The translations under genes and the position numbers were made by a program. A DNA stretch of 64,000 nt from CAZIZT01 sp964544085. GTDB taxonomy: Bacteria > Campylobacterota_A > Desulfurellia > Desulfurellales > Hippeaceae. Positions 15,036-23,574 of the stretch are shown here, one piece after another; the first letter of the stretch is position 1, and each line of letters begins with the position of its first letter. A model generated the notes under the pieces. The model saw only the letters and a list, made by a program, of their open reading frames with translations. It was not told the origin of the DNA and ran no database searches. The stretch spans positions 96,948-160,947 of the forward strand of contig CAZIZT010000007.1 in NCBI GenBank assembly GCA_964544085.1, written 5' to 3'.

Positions 15036-15431
15036 GTGCAGCCGAAGAGAGGTATGGATTGGTATAGAGGACGTCCGCACCATATTCAGTACAAGTGGCA
15101 CGAGGGGTTCGTAGCTTGGATATTCCACAGGATTACGGGCCTGCTGCTTATCCTGTATCTGTTCATGCACCAGTGGGTAATTTCAACGCTTCAGAACCCG
15201 AAAACCTTCGATGCTGCGATGGGAGTTCTTGAGAGTCCTTTTTTCAAGCTTCTTGAGATTGGCTTATGGCTCGTTGCGTCCTATCATGCTATAAATGGTT
15301 TAAGGGTTATCCTGGTTAACTTTGCCGGGGCTGCTGAGAGAACCAATTACAAGGGCAATGTATGGATCTTCTGGACAATCTTTGCCATCGTGTTTATTGC
15401 TGGCGCCATACCCATGCTTATGTACCTGTAA
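15036..15431 (+). CDS. sdhC: Succinate dehydrogenase/fumarate reductase membrane anchor SdhC
   Basis: A 131-residue cytochrome b-type anchor with three hydrophobic helices (roughly 26-48, 68-90, 108-130). AWIFHRITGLLLILYLF has the SdhC HR-TG motif, and YHAINGLRVI supplies a conserved heme-ligand type His. The start may be GTG 15036 or ATG 15054; the second trims six residues and is preceded by AGAGAGG at close spacing. First gene of sdhCDAB. The pair of small anchors suggests a quinone-linked enzyme with one or two hemes. Confidence 0.9.
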   Translation: MQPKRGMDWYRGRPHHIQYKWHEGFVAWIFHRITGLLLILYLFMHQWVISTLQNPKTFDAAMGVLESPFFKLLEIGLWLVASYHAINGLRVILVNFAGAAERTNYKGNVWIFWTIFAIVFIAGAIPMLMYL

Positions 15432-15452
15432 CCAAAGGAGGTATTTGTCAAA

Positions 15453-15824
15453 ATGATGTACATGAGAGGCTTTATCGATAGGTATCAGGGAAGCGGAAAA
15501 AGCGGAGACTTCAACTGGCTATTTCAAAGGGTTTCCGGAGCTGCCTTGCTGGTCCTTCTGCTGGGTCACTTCTTTATAGAGCACTTTGCCGGTGTTCCTA
15601 TCGACTATCAGCATGTTGCTGCAAGACTCGCATCAACCGGATGGAAGCTGTTCGATTTAACCTTCGTTGTGTTTGCACTATTCCACGGTATAAACGGTGT
15701 TTTTATGGTTATTGAAGACTATGTGCATTCCGGCTGGAGGGTTTTCTGGAAAGCATTCTTCTGGGTTGCCGGTGTGCTTTATTTGGTGCTGGCTGCCGTA
15801 ACTATACTGTCGTTTAAGGGATAA
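15453..15824 (+). CDS. sdhD: Succinate dehydrogenase/fumarate reductase membrane anchor SdhD
   Basis: A 123-residue second anchor with three helices. LFQRVSGAALLVLLLGHFFIEHF and FALFHGINGVFMVI carry the conserved His residues of SdhD-like subunits, arranged in parallel with SdhC. AAGGAGG (15435-15441) precedes ATG 15453. It lies 21 bases after sdhC and 23 bases before sdhA. Confidence 0.9.
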   Translation: MMYMRGFIDRYQGSGKSGDFNWLFQRVSGAALLVLLLGHFFIEHFAGVPIDYQHVAARLASTGWKLFDLTFVVFALFHGINGVFMVIEDYVHSGWRVFWKAFFWVAGVLYLVLAAVTILSFKG

Positions 15825-15847
15825 AAAAAGCAAGGAGGTTTTGGATA

Positions 15848-17659
15848 ATGGATATTCAGTATAGATTCGAAGTTTTTGATGTGGTTATCGTTGGTGCCGG
15901 TGGAGCCGGATTAGCGGCGGCCGTTCAGACCGGTCTTGCGAAGCTTAAGACGGCTGTTGTGACTGAGGTGTACCCAACAAGGTCACACACGGTTTCCGCT
16001 CAGGGTGGTATAGCTGCGGCAATTGCCAATATGGATGAGGATTACTGGATCTGGCACATGTACGATACGGTTAAAGGATCCGACTATCTGGGCGACCAGG
16101 ACGCCATTGAAGAGTTCGTCAAAAACGCGCCCATTGCTATATACGAGCTTGAGCACTGGGGTGTGCCCTTTTCAAGGAACGAAAACGGAACGATCTACCA
16201 GAGGGCATTCGGAGGGCAGACCAGGAACTTTGGTGAGTCAATAGCACACAGAAGCTGCGCTATTGCTGACAGATCGGGTCACGCCCTGCTGCATGCACTC
16301 TTTGAGCGTACCTTGAGGCCAGATGTTTCGCCCTACATTAGTTACTACTCTGAGTATCTGGCTCTGGAGCTCTTCAGAAATCCGGAGACTGGTAAGGTTT
16401 ACGGTGTGCTTGCATGGGATATGGTGAATGGCGGGCTACACGCTTTCTTTGCCAAGGCTGTTATCTTCGCTACAGGTGGTAGCCTTAGAAACTTCAGAAC
16501 CAACACAAATGCTCACATCAATACCGGCGATGGGCTGTACATGGCGCTGAAGGCTGGTATCCCCATAGAGGATCCGGAGTTTATTCAGTTCCATCCTACA
16601 GGCATCTACGGCGTGGGTAACCTGATTACAGAAGGTGTCAGGGGTGAGGGTGGTTACCTGATAAACTCCGAAGGTGAGCGTTTCATGAAACGCTATGCAC
16701 CTCATGTTCTTGACCTTGCCTCAAGGGATGTTGTCTCAAGAGCTATGGCAATGGAGGTAAGGGAAGGTAGAGGTGTAGGTCCGAAGAAGGATCACATCTT
16801 GCTGAAGCTCGATCATCTTGGTGAGGAGCTCATCAAGAGCAAATTGATAGGTATCTGGGAGCTTGCGTACAAGTTTGTCGGTGTTGATTGCACCAAGGAT
16901 CCTATTCCGGTCGAGCCAACAGCCCATTACCAGATGGCAGGAATACCAACCAATATCAAGAGTGAAGTTGTCGTCTGGGATGGCGAGAAGGACGTACCTG
17001 TTCCGGGCTTCTACGCATGCGGAGAGTGCTCCTGCCAGTCCCTGCATGGTGCCAACAGGCTTGGAACCAACTCCCTTATTGACCTTGTGGTAAGCGGCAA
17101 GCAGGCAGGCCAGAATGCTGCAAGGTACATTATCGAAGAGGATGCGCCGGCTCCATTGCCACCCGATGATTTCTGGGCAGAAAAGCACGGCAAGGAGACG
17201 GTTGAGAAGATAAAAGAGCTCTACGACGGAGATGCAGGTGAGTACAAGTATCAGGATATTTTCTATCCGCTGAGAGACTCCATGCAGGAGAACATGAGCG
17301 TCTTCAGAACAGAAGAGGGACTCAAGAAAGAACTGAAGATACTTGACGAGCTTATGGAGAAGTTTAGCAAAATGGGTGTGGCAGACAAGAGCCTGCACTT
17401 CAACAGCGAGCTTGTTGAGTACTTTGAGCTGAGATCGCTTCTTACCATATCAAAGATAGAGACAATGGCTGCTTTGAACAGAACGGAGAGTCGCGGCGGC
17501 CACTACAGAGAGGATTTCCCTGAGAGGGATGACAAGAACTGGCTGAAACATACGCTCGTTTATCTCGACGAGAAAGGCGAAATCAAATTCGATTACAAAC
17601 CCGTCAGGATGAAGGGAAGAACGGCACCAACATTTGAACCCAAGAAGAGGGTTTACTAA
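15848..17659 (+). CDS. sdhA: Succinate dehydrogenase/fumarate reductase flavoprotein SdhA
   Basis: A 603-residue FAD subunit. The dinucleotide motif is GAGGAGLAAA (16-25), and His47 in TRSHTVSAQGG is the expected covalent FAD attachment site. EFIQFHPTGIYGVGNLITEG, RGEGGYLIN and AHYQMAGIPTN form the dicarboxylate site. GANRLGTNSLIDLVVSG is the second FAD motif. The C-terminal helical domain has MAALNRTESRGGHYREDFP. The close match to SdhA and the order C-D-A-B suggest a succinate dehydrogenase that could also run as a fumarate reductase; direction is not readable from sequence. Confidence 0.95.
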   Translation: MDIQYRFEVFDVVIVGAGGAGLAAAVQTGLAKLKTAVVTEVYPTRSHTVSAQGGIAAAIANMDEDYWIWHMYDTVKGSDYLGDQDAIEEFVKNAPIAIYELEHWGVPFSRNENGTIYQRAFGGQTRNFGESIAHRSCAIADRSGHALLHALFERTLRPDVSPYISYYSEYLALELFRNPETGKVYGVLAWDMVNGGLHAFFAKAVIFATGGSLRNFRTNTNAHINTGDGLYMALKAGIPIEDPEFIQFHPTGIYGVGNLITEGVRGEGGYLINSEGERFMKRYAPHVLDLASRDVVSRAMAMEVREGRGVGPKKDHILLKLDHLGEELIKSKLIGIWELAYKFVGVDCTKDPIPVEPTAHYQMAGIPTNIKSEVVVWDGEKDVPVPGFYACGECSCQSLHGANRLGTNSLIDLVVSGKQAGQNAARYIIEEDAPAPLPPDDFWAEKHGKETVEKIKELYDGDAGEYKYQDIFYPLRDSMQENMSVFRTEEGLKKELKILDELMEKFSKMGVADKSLHFNSELVEYFELRSLLTISKIETMAALNRTESRGGHYREDFPERDDKNWLKHTLVYLDEKGEIKFDYKPVRMKGRTAPTFEPKKRVY

Positions 17660-17678
17660 AGGTGAGGAGGGGTAAATA

Positions 17679-18401
17679 ATGGCATTGAATGTTGGAGATA
17701 AAGTAATTTTTAAGATTTTCAGGTATGATCCCGAAAAGGACAAGGCGCCTTATTACAAGGATTATGAAGTTACCATCACCAGAAAAGGTATGATGGTGCT
17801 TGATGGGCTCAATCAGATAAAATGGGAGCAGGATCCAACTTTGAGCTACAGAAGGAGCTGCAGAGAGGGCGTTTGCGGATCCGATGGCATGAACATTAAC
17901 GGTATGAACACAGTCTCATGCATGTCTCACATCGAGGACTACAACTCCAACGTGCTGGTTATTAAGCCCCTGCCCGGTTTTCCTATCGTGAAGGATCTGG
18001 TCTGCGACTTCGATGACTTCTTCAACAAATACTACGCCGTGAAGCCCTATCTGATTGAGAAGACCCCTCCTCCGGGAAGGGAAAGACTGCAAAGTGTGGA
18101 AGATAGAGCCAAGCTGGATGGCTTGTATGAGTGTATCCTGTGCGGATGTTGCTCCAGTTCCTGTCCATCCTACTGGGCTGATCCGGATTATCTTGGGCCA
18201 TCGGCTCTACTCAATGCTGCAAGGTTTGTTATGGACACAAGGGATGAGGGGTCAGACGAAAGGCTCGATGCCGTCAACAGCATTCACGGCGTATGGCGCT
18301 GTCACACGATTCTCAACTGTATACACGCATGCCCGAAAGATCTCAACCCCACGAAGGCTATATCGATGCTTCAGAAGGAGATTCTCAAGCGCAAATTCTA
18401 A
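17679..18401 (+). CDS. sdhB: Succinate dehydrogenase/fumarate reductase iron-sulfur subunit SdhB
   Basis: A 240-residue Fe-S subunit. The [2Fe-2S] ligands are in SCREGVCGSDGMN with the later Cys in NTVSCMSH. The [4Fe-4S] site is CILCGCCSSSCP, and the [3Fe-4S] ligands are in CHTILNCIHACPKDLNP. It passes electrons between SdhA and the quinone site in SdhC/SdhD. Last gene of the operon, followed after 23 bases by a strong terminator. Confidence 0.96.
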   Translation: MALNVGDKVIFKIFRYDPEKDKAPYYKDYEVTITRKGMMVLDGLNQIKWEQDPTLSYRRSCREGVCGSDGMNINGMNTVSCMSHIEDYNSNVLVIKPLPGFPIVKDLVCDFDDFFNKYYAVKPYLIEKTPPPGRERLQSVEDRAKLDGLYECILCGCCSSSCPSYWADPDYLGPSALLNAARFVMDTRDEGSDERLDAVNSIHGVWRCHTILNCIHACPKDLNPTKAISMLQKEILKRKF

Positions 18402-18424
18402 AAGAGACTGGCAACATCGTAAGT

Positions 18425-18455
18425 GGGGCTCTCCGCTCAGGAGAGCCCCTTTTTT
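18425..18455. terminator. Terminator between convergent sdhB and xseA
   Basis: A perfect 10-bp stem, GGGGCTCTCC (18425-18434) with GGAGAGCCCC (18440-18449), loop GCTCA, and six T for the plus strand. The left arm and the loop lie at the 3' end of xseA, whose TGA is at 18437-18439 on the complement. Confidence 0.92.
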
Positions 18456-19771
18456 GCTATTTGGTCAACGGTCGAGACGATCTGTCCCCCTGAGAGAACA
18501 GTTGTGATTGTATCTCCTTTTTTTAAGGAAGCAGGATCCCGCAGCGCTCTACCCTCTTGATCGAAGGTTATGGAGTAGCCCTTTTTGAGTATAGACATAG
18601 GACTTAAATTCTCTATCTGTTTTGCAAGAAACAAGAGCCTCTTCTCAGATTCGGCAAGCTTCCTATCAATGCCCCTTTTTATAAGTTTTTTTGAAAATTC
18701 TACCCTCTGTGCATAGCTGCTGAGTCTGGCTGTGGGGCTGTTGCGGACAACGGTCGCCCTTAGCATCTGGAGCTTGCTTTCATAGCTGATCAATCGACGA
18801 TGCATGTAGGAGTTTATGCGTTCGGCTATATTGTCAAGATAGAGCATTCTTTCGTTTATGAATCGCACAAGTCTTCGCGAAAGGTTCATGGTTGAGAAAA
18901 GTGCAAGGCTGTTTTCCTTTTGATGTATGACGCGAAGCATGCCGCTGTTAATGGAAGATTTCAACATAGCGAGCTTCTCAGACAGTTCTTTTCTGGACTT
19001 TGTTAAAAGCTCGGCAGCTGCCGAGGGTGTCTCAGCCCTGAGGTCCGCCACAAAATCGCACAGGGTAAAGTCTATCTCATGGCCTATGGCGCTTATGGTT
19101 GGGAATTTCACATTATAGAAAGCCAGCGCTACCTCGGGGTCGTTGAATATCCAGAGATCCTCGCTTGAACCACCGCCGCGGGTCAGGACAACAACGTCGA
19201 TCTGCTCGTTGATGGCGTTGATATCCTCAAATGCCCTCAGAATAGAGCTTTTTGCCTCCTGTCCCTGTACAGCCACCGGATAAATCAAAAGTTCAAAGCT
19301 CGCAGCTCTTCGTTTAACGATGTTTATTATGTCTTTCACCGCTGCACCGGTTGGGCTTGTGATGAGTATTACCCGTTTGGGGTGTGCGCTAATAGGCCTT
19401 TTCCTGTCAAAGTATCCCTTTTCTTTAAACTCACGTTTTAGCTGCTCAAGATCGAAGAAGCGTTTCCCCCTACCCACCGGTTTGATGTGCTCAGCCACTA
19501 TCCTGTACTCACCACCCTTTATGTAAAGACTCAGCGAGCCGTAGATAATCACATTCTCACCGTTTTTAGGTATGTATTTCAGCGAGCGTAGCTTGCTTTT
19601 GTAAACGATTACACCTATCGACGCCTCCTCATCCACGAGGGAAAAATAGAGATGGCCCGTGTATGAGTATCTTAGCGACGAGACCTCCCCCTGAACCCAG
19701 ATGCCGTAGAAGTTGGATTCGAGCAGATCTTTGATCAGCCGGGTTACCTGGCTTACGGTATAGATTTTAAT
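18437..19771 (-). CDS. xseA: Exodeoxyribonuclease VII large subunit, probable ATT start
   Basis: About 444 residues from the proposed start, normal for XseA. The N-terminal OB fold (IYTVSQVTRLIKDLLES, WVQGEVSSLRYSYTGHLYF, LVDEEASIGVIVYKSKLRS) lies mostly upstream of the first GTG at 19636. The nuclease core follows with ITSPTGAAVKDI, VVLTRGGGSSEDLW, FPTISAIGHEIDFTL and the coiled-coil tail. In this frame no ATG, GTG or TTG precedes the OB fold. An ATT at 19771-19769 follows GGGAGGG by 7 bases and overlaps the ruvA stop. The ATT start is therefore inferred from domain completeness. XseB (small subunit) is not seen nearby. Confidence 0.9.
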   Translation of the reverse strand: MKIYTVSQVTRLIKDLLESNFYGIWVQGEVSSLRYSYTGHLYFSLVDEEASIGVIVYKSKLRSLKYIPKNGENVIIYGSLSLYIKGGEYRIVAEHIKPVGRGKRFFDLEQLKREFKEKGYFDRKRPISAHPKRVILITSPTGAAVKDIINIVKRRAASFELLIYPVAVQGQEAKSSILRAFEDINAINEQIDVVVLTRGGGSSEDLWIFNDPEVALAFYNVKFPTISAIGHEIDFTLCDFVADLRAETPSAAAELLTKSRKELSEKLAMLKSSINSGMLRVIHQKENSLALFSTMNLSRRLVRFINERMLYLDNIAERINSYMHRRLISYESKLQMLRATVVRNSPTARLSSYAQRVEFSKKLIKRGIDRKLAESEKRLLFLAKQIENLSPMSILKKGYSITFDQEGRALRDPASLKKGDTITTVLSGGQIVSTVDQIAKKGLS

Positions 19772-20342
19772 TGCGCGACCCTCCCAAAACCTTGAGTGCT
19801 TCTTTTATTAAGCCTTCTATGGATATGTCGGGTTTTTTCGAATATATCTCCTCAACAACCCTGGATGCCTTATCGGACGCAAAACCCATGTTTTTTAAAG
19901 CTTCAGCAGCATCCATTACCATATCGGGTTGTGTTTCCTGTTCGGGTAGCTTTGATGAAAGCTCCACAATGATGGAAAGGGCGGTTTTTTTGCCAATACC
20001 CGGTATGCTGGTGAGGGTTTTCTCATCTCTTGTGGCAACGGCTCGCTGAAACTGCTCCACGGACAGGGTTGAGAGCACAGAGAGTGCTGTTTGAGGTCCA
20101 ATTTTTGATATTTTGCGTAACTCGTTGAAGAGTTTCCTTTCCGTTTCTGTGGCAAAACCATACAGCTTCAGGCTTTTTTCGCCTATCACAAGCTCGCAGA
20201 AAAGCCTGCAGCGATTACCCGTTTCGGGCAGTTTCATTTGTGTTGACAGCGGTATCTGTACCCTCAGGTAGAAACCAGAAACATCCACCACGGCAACAAG
20301 GGATTCCTTCTTTACGAGCCTGCCTTCCACAGCATAGAACAT
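19767..20342 (-). CDS. ruvA: Holliday junction branch migration protein RuvA
   Basis: A 191-residue RuvA. The N-terminal OB fold begins MFYAVEGRLVKKESLVAVVDVSG-like, followed by two helix-hairpin-helix motifs (ISKIGPQTALSVLST, LTSIPGIGKKTALSIIVEL) and the C-terminal RuvB-binding domain (AEALKNMGF). ATG 20342 is preferred over GTG 20345 because it overlaps the lapB stop (TGATG). RuvB and RuvC are not in this window. Confidence 0.95.
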   Translation of the reverse strand: MFYAVEGRLVKKESLVAVVDVSGFYLRVQIPLSTQMKLPETGNRCRLFCELVIGEKSLKLYGFATETERKLFNELRKISKIGPQTALSVLSTLSVEQFQRAVATRDEKTLTSIPGIGKKTALSIIVELSSKLPEQETQPDMVMDAAEALKNMGFASDKASRVVEEIYSKKPDISIEGLIKEALKVLGGSRN

Positions 20343-21481
20343 CACACTATCTCCACCTTCAATCTATCCCACTGCCTGCACTTGGGGCATCTGAAGGAGA
20401 GCGTGTATGTGGAATAGCCGCAGCTTGTACAGGTATAACGGACCTCTTTGAGCCTTTCGTTGGCTATGAGCTCAACTATCATCTCCGGCAGGTTTTCCTT
20501 GTGCGCCTCTATCAGGCGCTTCAAGATATTCTGGGATTTTACACCGAGTTTTATAAGGCGCCTGTAAAGCGATACGGCTCGTTTCTTCTGGCCTATATCA
20601 AAGAGCTGATTTGCGCAGAAGTAGAGTATGTAACGATCCTTGGGCATGGCGACAAGCAGCTTCTTTATCGTTTTTTTCAACCTTTCCACATCCTGCATCC
20701 TGTTCAAAGCGATATTTGCAAACTCAGGCGCAAGTATACAGGCTCTCTCCCAGTGTTTATAGGCTTTGTCCACCTCACCAAGCAGCATACACACATCGCC
20801 GAGGTGTATCAGGGCATCCACGCACTGTTTGTTTATCTTCAGCGCTTTTTCAAGGTTTTTCTTTGCCTTTACAAGGTCATTTTCTTTCAGTTTCTCCTTG
20901 CCCAGTTCTGCATAGATATGTGCAAGCCTTTCATCATCGTTGCTTGAGAAACGCTTGTGCCATTCAAGGGCATTTTCCCAGTCGCGCGAATCCTCGTACA
21001 CTTCGTAGAGCAGTTTTCTTGCCTGCATGTTTTTTGGATCGATCGAAAGTGCTGTTTTGAAGTGCTTTTTAGCCCTGTCGTACAGCCCGGCTTTCCTGTA
21101 ATCGACGCCTATTGTGATATTGAGCTCCAGTTTTTTTTCCTTGCTTAAGCGTGACTTGGTTAACAGGCTTCTGTGTATCATTAATGCACGGTTTATTTCT
21201 CCCTTTTTTCGGAAGAGGTTGCCTATGCTTATATAAATATCGATAAGGTCTGGTTCCATCTTTACCGTTTTGGTAAGCTCCATGATTGCCTTGTCGGTGT
21301 CGTCCTCGATGATGTAGTTGACGCTCTTCATGTAGCTTTCCAGTTTCTCTTTATCCAGGGCGTCTTTGTGTTTCTTTCTAAGGCAGAGGAGGTGTGTAAA
21401 AAAGCCGCCCATCATAAATGTGAGTATAGCAACAAATACCTGTCTGTATTGGTGAAGAATAGAGATTATGTCGATGTTCAT
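20342..21481 (-). CDS. lapB: LapB-like TPR protein with C-terminal rubredoxin-type zinc site
   Basis: A 379-residue protein with an N-terminal membrane anchor (VFVAILTFMMGGFFTHLLCL). A series of tetratricopeptide repeats follows (AIMELTKTVKMEPDLIDIYI, ALSIDPKNMQARKLLYEV and others to about residue 310). The C-terminal metal site is YTCTSCGYSTYTLSFRCPKC. This is the LapB/YciM layout; in proteobacteria LapB regulates LPS synthesis by guiding LpxC to FtsH. lapA precedes it immediately, as in many Gram-negatives, and ftsH is encoded elsewhere in this window. Confidence 0.9.
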   Translation of the reverse strand: MNIDIISILHQYRQVFVAILTFMMGGFFTHLLCLRKKHKDALDKEKLESYMKSVNYIIEDDTDKAIMELTKTVKMEPDLIDIYISIGNLFRKKGEINRALMIHRSLLTKSRLSKEKKLELNITIGVDYRKAGLYDRAKKHFKTALSIDPKNMQARKLLYEVYEDSRDWENALEWHKRFSSNDDERLAHIYAELGKEKLKENDLVKAKKNLEKALKINKQCVDALIHLGDVCMLLGEVDKAYKHWERACILAPEFANIALNRMQDVERLKKTIKKLLVAMPKDRYILYFCANQLFDIGQKKRAVSLYRRLIKLGVKSQNILKRLIEAHKENLPEMIVELIANERLKEVRYTCTSCGYSTYTLSFRCPKCRQWDRLKVEIV

Positions 21482-21484
21482 GGG

Positions 21485-21778
21485 CTATTCTTTTGTAAGG
21501 GTTAGCTGCCTGAGCTGGGCTATCTCCTCCTTGAGAGCTTTAATTTCCTTATTTTTCTCCTTCAGCTCCTTCTTGATGGAGAGTTCATCCACAAACATAA
21601 AAAACCAGCCTATGAAGATGCCTATGAACACCGAGATGAACACGACAAGCCACAGCGGCATGTTTTCGAACTTCACAGTTAGATAGGTCACACTCACAAG
21701 CTGGTTGTTGTAGACAATAAACAAACCCAGCATGGCAAGAACAAGTATGAGCAGAATAATTCTAATTGTCTTCATCAT
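21485..21778 (-). CDS. lapA: LapA-domain (DUF1049) inner membrane protein
   Basis: A 97-residue protein with two hydrophobic helices (about 6-24 and 42-63), the LapA pattern LWLVVFISVFIGIFIGWFFM and a charged C-terminal coiled coil (KELKEKNKEIKALKEEIAQL). LapA and LapB are usually co-encoded and act in envelope lipopolysaccharide assembly. ATG 21778 overlaps the stop of the HIT gene. Confidence 0.88.
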   Translation of the reverse strand: MMKTIRIILLILVLAMLGLFIVYNNQLVSVTYLTVKFENMPLWLVVFISVFIGIFIGWFFMFVDELSIKKELKEKNKEIKALKEEIAQLRQLTLTKE

Positions 21779-22263
21779 ATCGCTCCGTTAAACACCTTTT
21801 TTATTTTTTCATAGGTCTCCTCGATGGCTTCCGAAATGACCTTTGTGTCTGCAATGACCGGCATGAAGTTTGTATCTCCATTCCAGCGCGGCACGATGTG
21901 TATGTGGATATGGTCATCTATGCCAGCGCCGGCTGTCCTGCTGAGATTCATACCCAGATTAAAGCCATCGGGTTTGAGCGCCCGCCTGAGCGCTTGCAGG
22001 CTAAGGTTAACCAGCTTGAACATGTCCAGCTGCTCTTCGTCGCTGAGTTCTACTGGGTCCCCAACATGTCTGTTGGGCACAACCATTATGTGGCCAGCAT
22101 TGTACGGATATTTGTTCATTATTACGAACGAAAGCTCCGAACGCGTAACAACAAGATGCTCGTTGTCGTTTCTGGAGCTGAATGCCCTGCAGAAAACGCA
22201 ACCATGCTCTTTCTTGTCCGATAGGATATACTTGATGCGCCAGGGCGCCCAGAGCCTTTCCAT
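21775..22263 (-). CDS. HIT-family nucleotide hydrolase/transferase
   Basis: A 162-residue HIT protein. The active-site triad DHIHIHIVPRW lies near residue 108, and GCVFCRAF is an N-terminal Cys pair found in the zinc-binding subgroup. RLWAPWRIKYI at the start is typical of the bacterial branch related to diadenosine tetraphosphate phosphorylases and galactose-1-phosphate uridylyltransferases. Substrate uncertain. It is separated from paaK by one base. Confidence 0.92.
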   Translation of the reverse strand: MERLWAPWRIKYILSDKKEHGCVFCRAFSSRNDNEHLVVTRSELSFVIMNKYPYNAGHIMVVPNRHVGDPVELSDEEQLDMFKLVNLSLQALRRALKPDGFNLGMNLSRTAGAGIDDHIHIHIVPRWNGDTNFMPVIADTKVISEAIEETYEKIKKVFNGAI

Positions 22264-22264
22264 T

Positions 22265-23566
22265 CTACAGTTTCCTTTTATCTATGACCCTTTTTGCCTT
22301 GCCCATGCTGCGCTCAATGGAGTGGGGTTCCACCAGTTTTACATCCACATCTATGCCCAGTGTTGTTTTAAGCTCATAGTTTATTCTGTCAAGTAACTGT
22401 TTCTGTTTTTTCATCTCATCGAAGAACAGGTTGGCATTTGCCTCCACCATAACGGTGGCGGTATCCAGCGCGCCTTTTCTGTCCACAATAATCTGGTAGT
22501 GCGGAGAGACGCCTTCTATGTTGAACAGAACCTCTTCAATCTGGCTTGGGAAGACGTTAACGCCGCGTATGATTAGCATATCATCGGTTCTTCCTATGGG
22601 CTTATCCATTCTTGCAGTGGTTCTTCCACATTTGCATGTCTCTTTTGTGAGCTTGGTGATATCGCGTGTTCTGTATCTGAAAACCGGCAGTGCTTCCTTG
22701 GTTAGTGTGGTTATAACAAGCTCGCCGTATTCGCCCTCCTTGAGAGGTTCTCCGGTTGCCGGGTCAATTATCTCGGCTATAAAGTGGTCCTCAGAGATGT
22801 GCATGCCGCACTGATACTCACACTCTCCAGAGACCCCAGGACCCATCACTTCGCTCAATCCGTAGTTGTCGTAGGCTTTTATGTTTAGCTCATCCTCTAT
22901 ACGTTTGCGCATCTGTTCGCTCCATGGCTCAGCCCCGAACATCCCTATGCGCAACCTAAACTCCTTTTTGGGATCCACACCGTTTTCCCTTGCAACCTCT
23001 GCTATATGCAGGGCATAGCTTGGTGTGCACACAAGTACGGTTGCTCCGTAATCCTTGATCAGCATAATCTGCCTTTTCGTGTTACCGCTTGATGCAGGTA
23101 CAATGGTTGCGCCGAGCTTTTCAAGACCGTAGTGCAAGCCGAAGCCACCTGTAAACAGACCGTATCCAAAGGCGATATGCACAATATCATCGTCAGTCAC
23201 CCCGCAGGCAGCTGCAATACGCGCTACAAGATCGCTCCATGTGTCCAGATCCCTTTTTGTGTATCCGACAACTGTGGGTTTGCCGGTAGTACCGCTTGAC
23301 GAATGGATCCTTGCTATCTCTTTGAGCGGTTTTGCAAACAGCCCAAACGGATAATTATCCCTGAAGTCATCCTTTGTCATGAAGGGCAGCTTTCTGATGT
23401 CCTCGATACTTTTTATGGCTGCCGGTGTAATGCCGTTTTCGTCAAATACCTTTTTGTAATAAGGCACATTCCTGTAGGCGTAATCGATATTTTCCCTCAG
23501 GAGTTCAACCTGAAGATTCTCAAGCTCTTTTCTTGGTAATGTTTCCCTTTCTTTATCCCACAACAT
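22265..23566 (-). CDS. paaK: Phenylacetate-CoA ligase (PaaK-type AMP-forming ligase)
   Basis: A 433-residue adenylate-forming enzyme. SSSGTTGKPTVVGYT is the ATP-binding loop. MFGAEPWSEQMR, AYDNYGLSEVMGPG, and GRTDDMLIIRGVNVFPSQIE complete the PaaK order; the last includes the swivelling C-terminal domain. It would make phenylacetyl-CoA or a related aryl-acetyl-CoA from the acid, ATP and CoA, often the end point of aromatic amino acid oxidation. ATG 23566 is preferred over GTG 23572 because AGGAG sits 5 bases upstream. The ACT-domain gene just ahead is its common genomic partner. Confidence 0.92.
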   Translation of the reverse strand: MLWDKERETLPRKELENLQVELLRENIDYAYRNVPYYKKVFDENGITPAAIKSIEDIRKLPFMTKDDFRDNYPFGLFAKPLKEIARIHSSSGTTGKPTVVGYTKRDLDTWSDLVARIAAACGVTDDDIVHIAFGYGLFTGGFGLHYGLEKLGATIVPASSGNTKRQIMLIKDYGATVLVCTPSYALHIAEVARENGVDPKKEFRLRIGMFGAEPWSEQMRKRIEDELNIKAYDNYGLSEVMGPGVSGECEYQCGMHISEDHFIAEIIDPATGEPLKEGEYGELVITTLTKEALPVFRYRTRDITKLTKETCKCGRTTARMDKPIGRTDDMLIIRGVNVFPSQIEEVLFNIEGVSPHYQIIVDRKGALDTATVMVEANANLFFDEMKKQKQLLDRINYELKTTLGIDVDVKLVEPHSIERSMGKAKRVIDKRKL

Positions 23567-23574
23567 AACCACTC

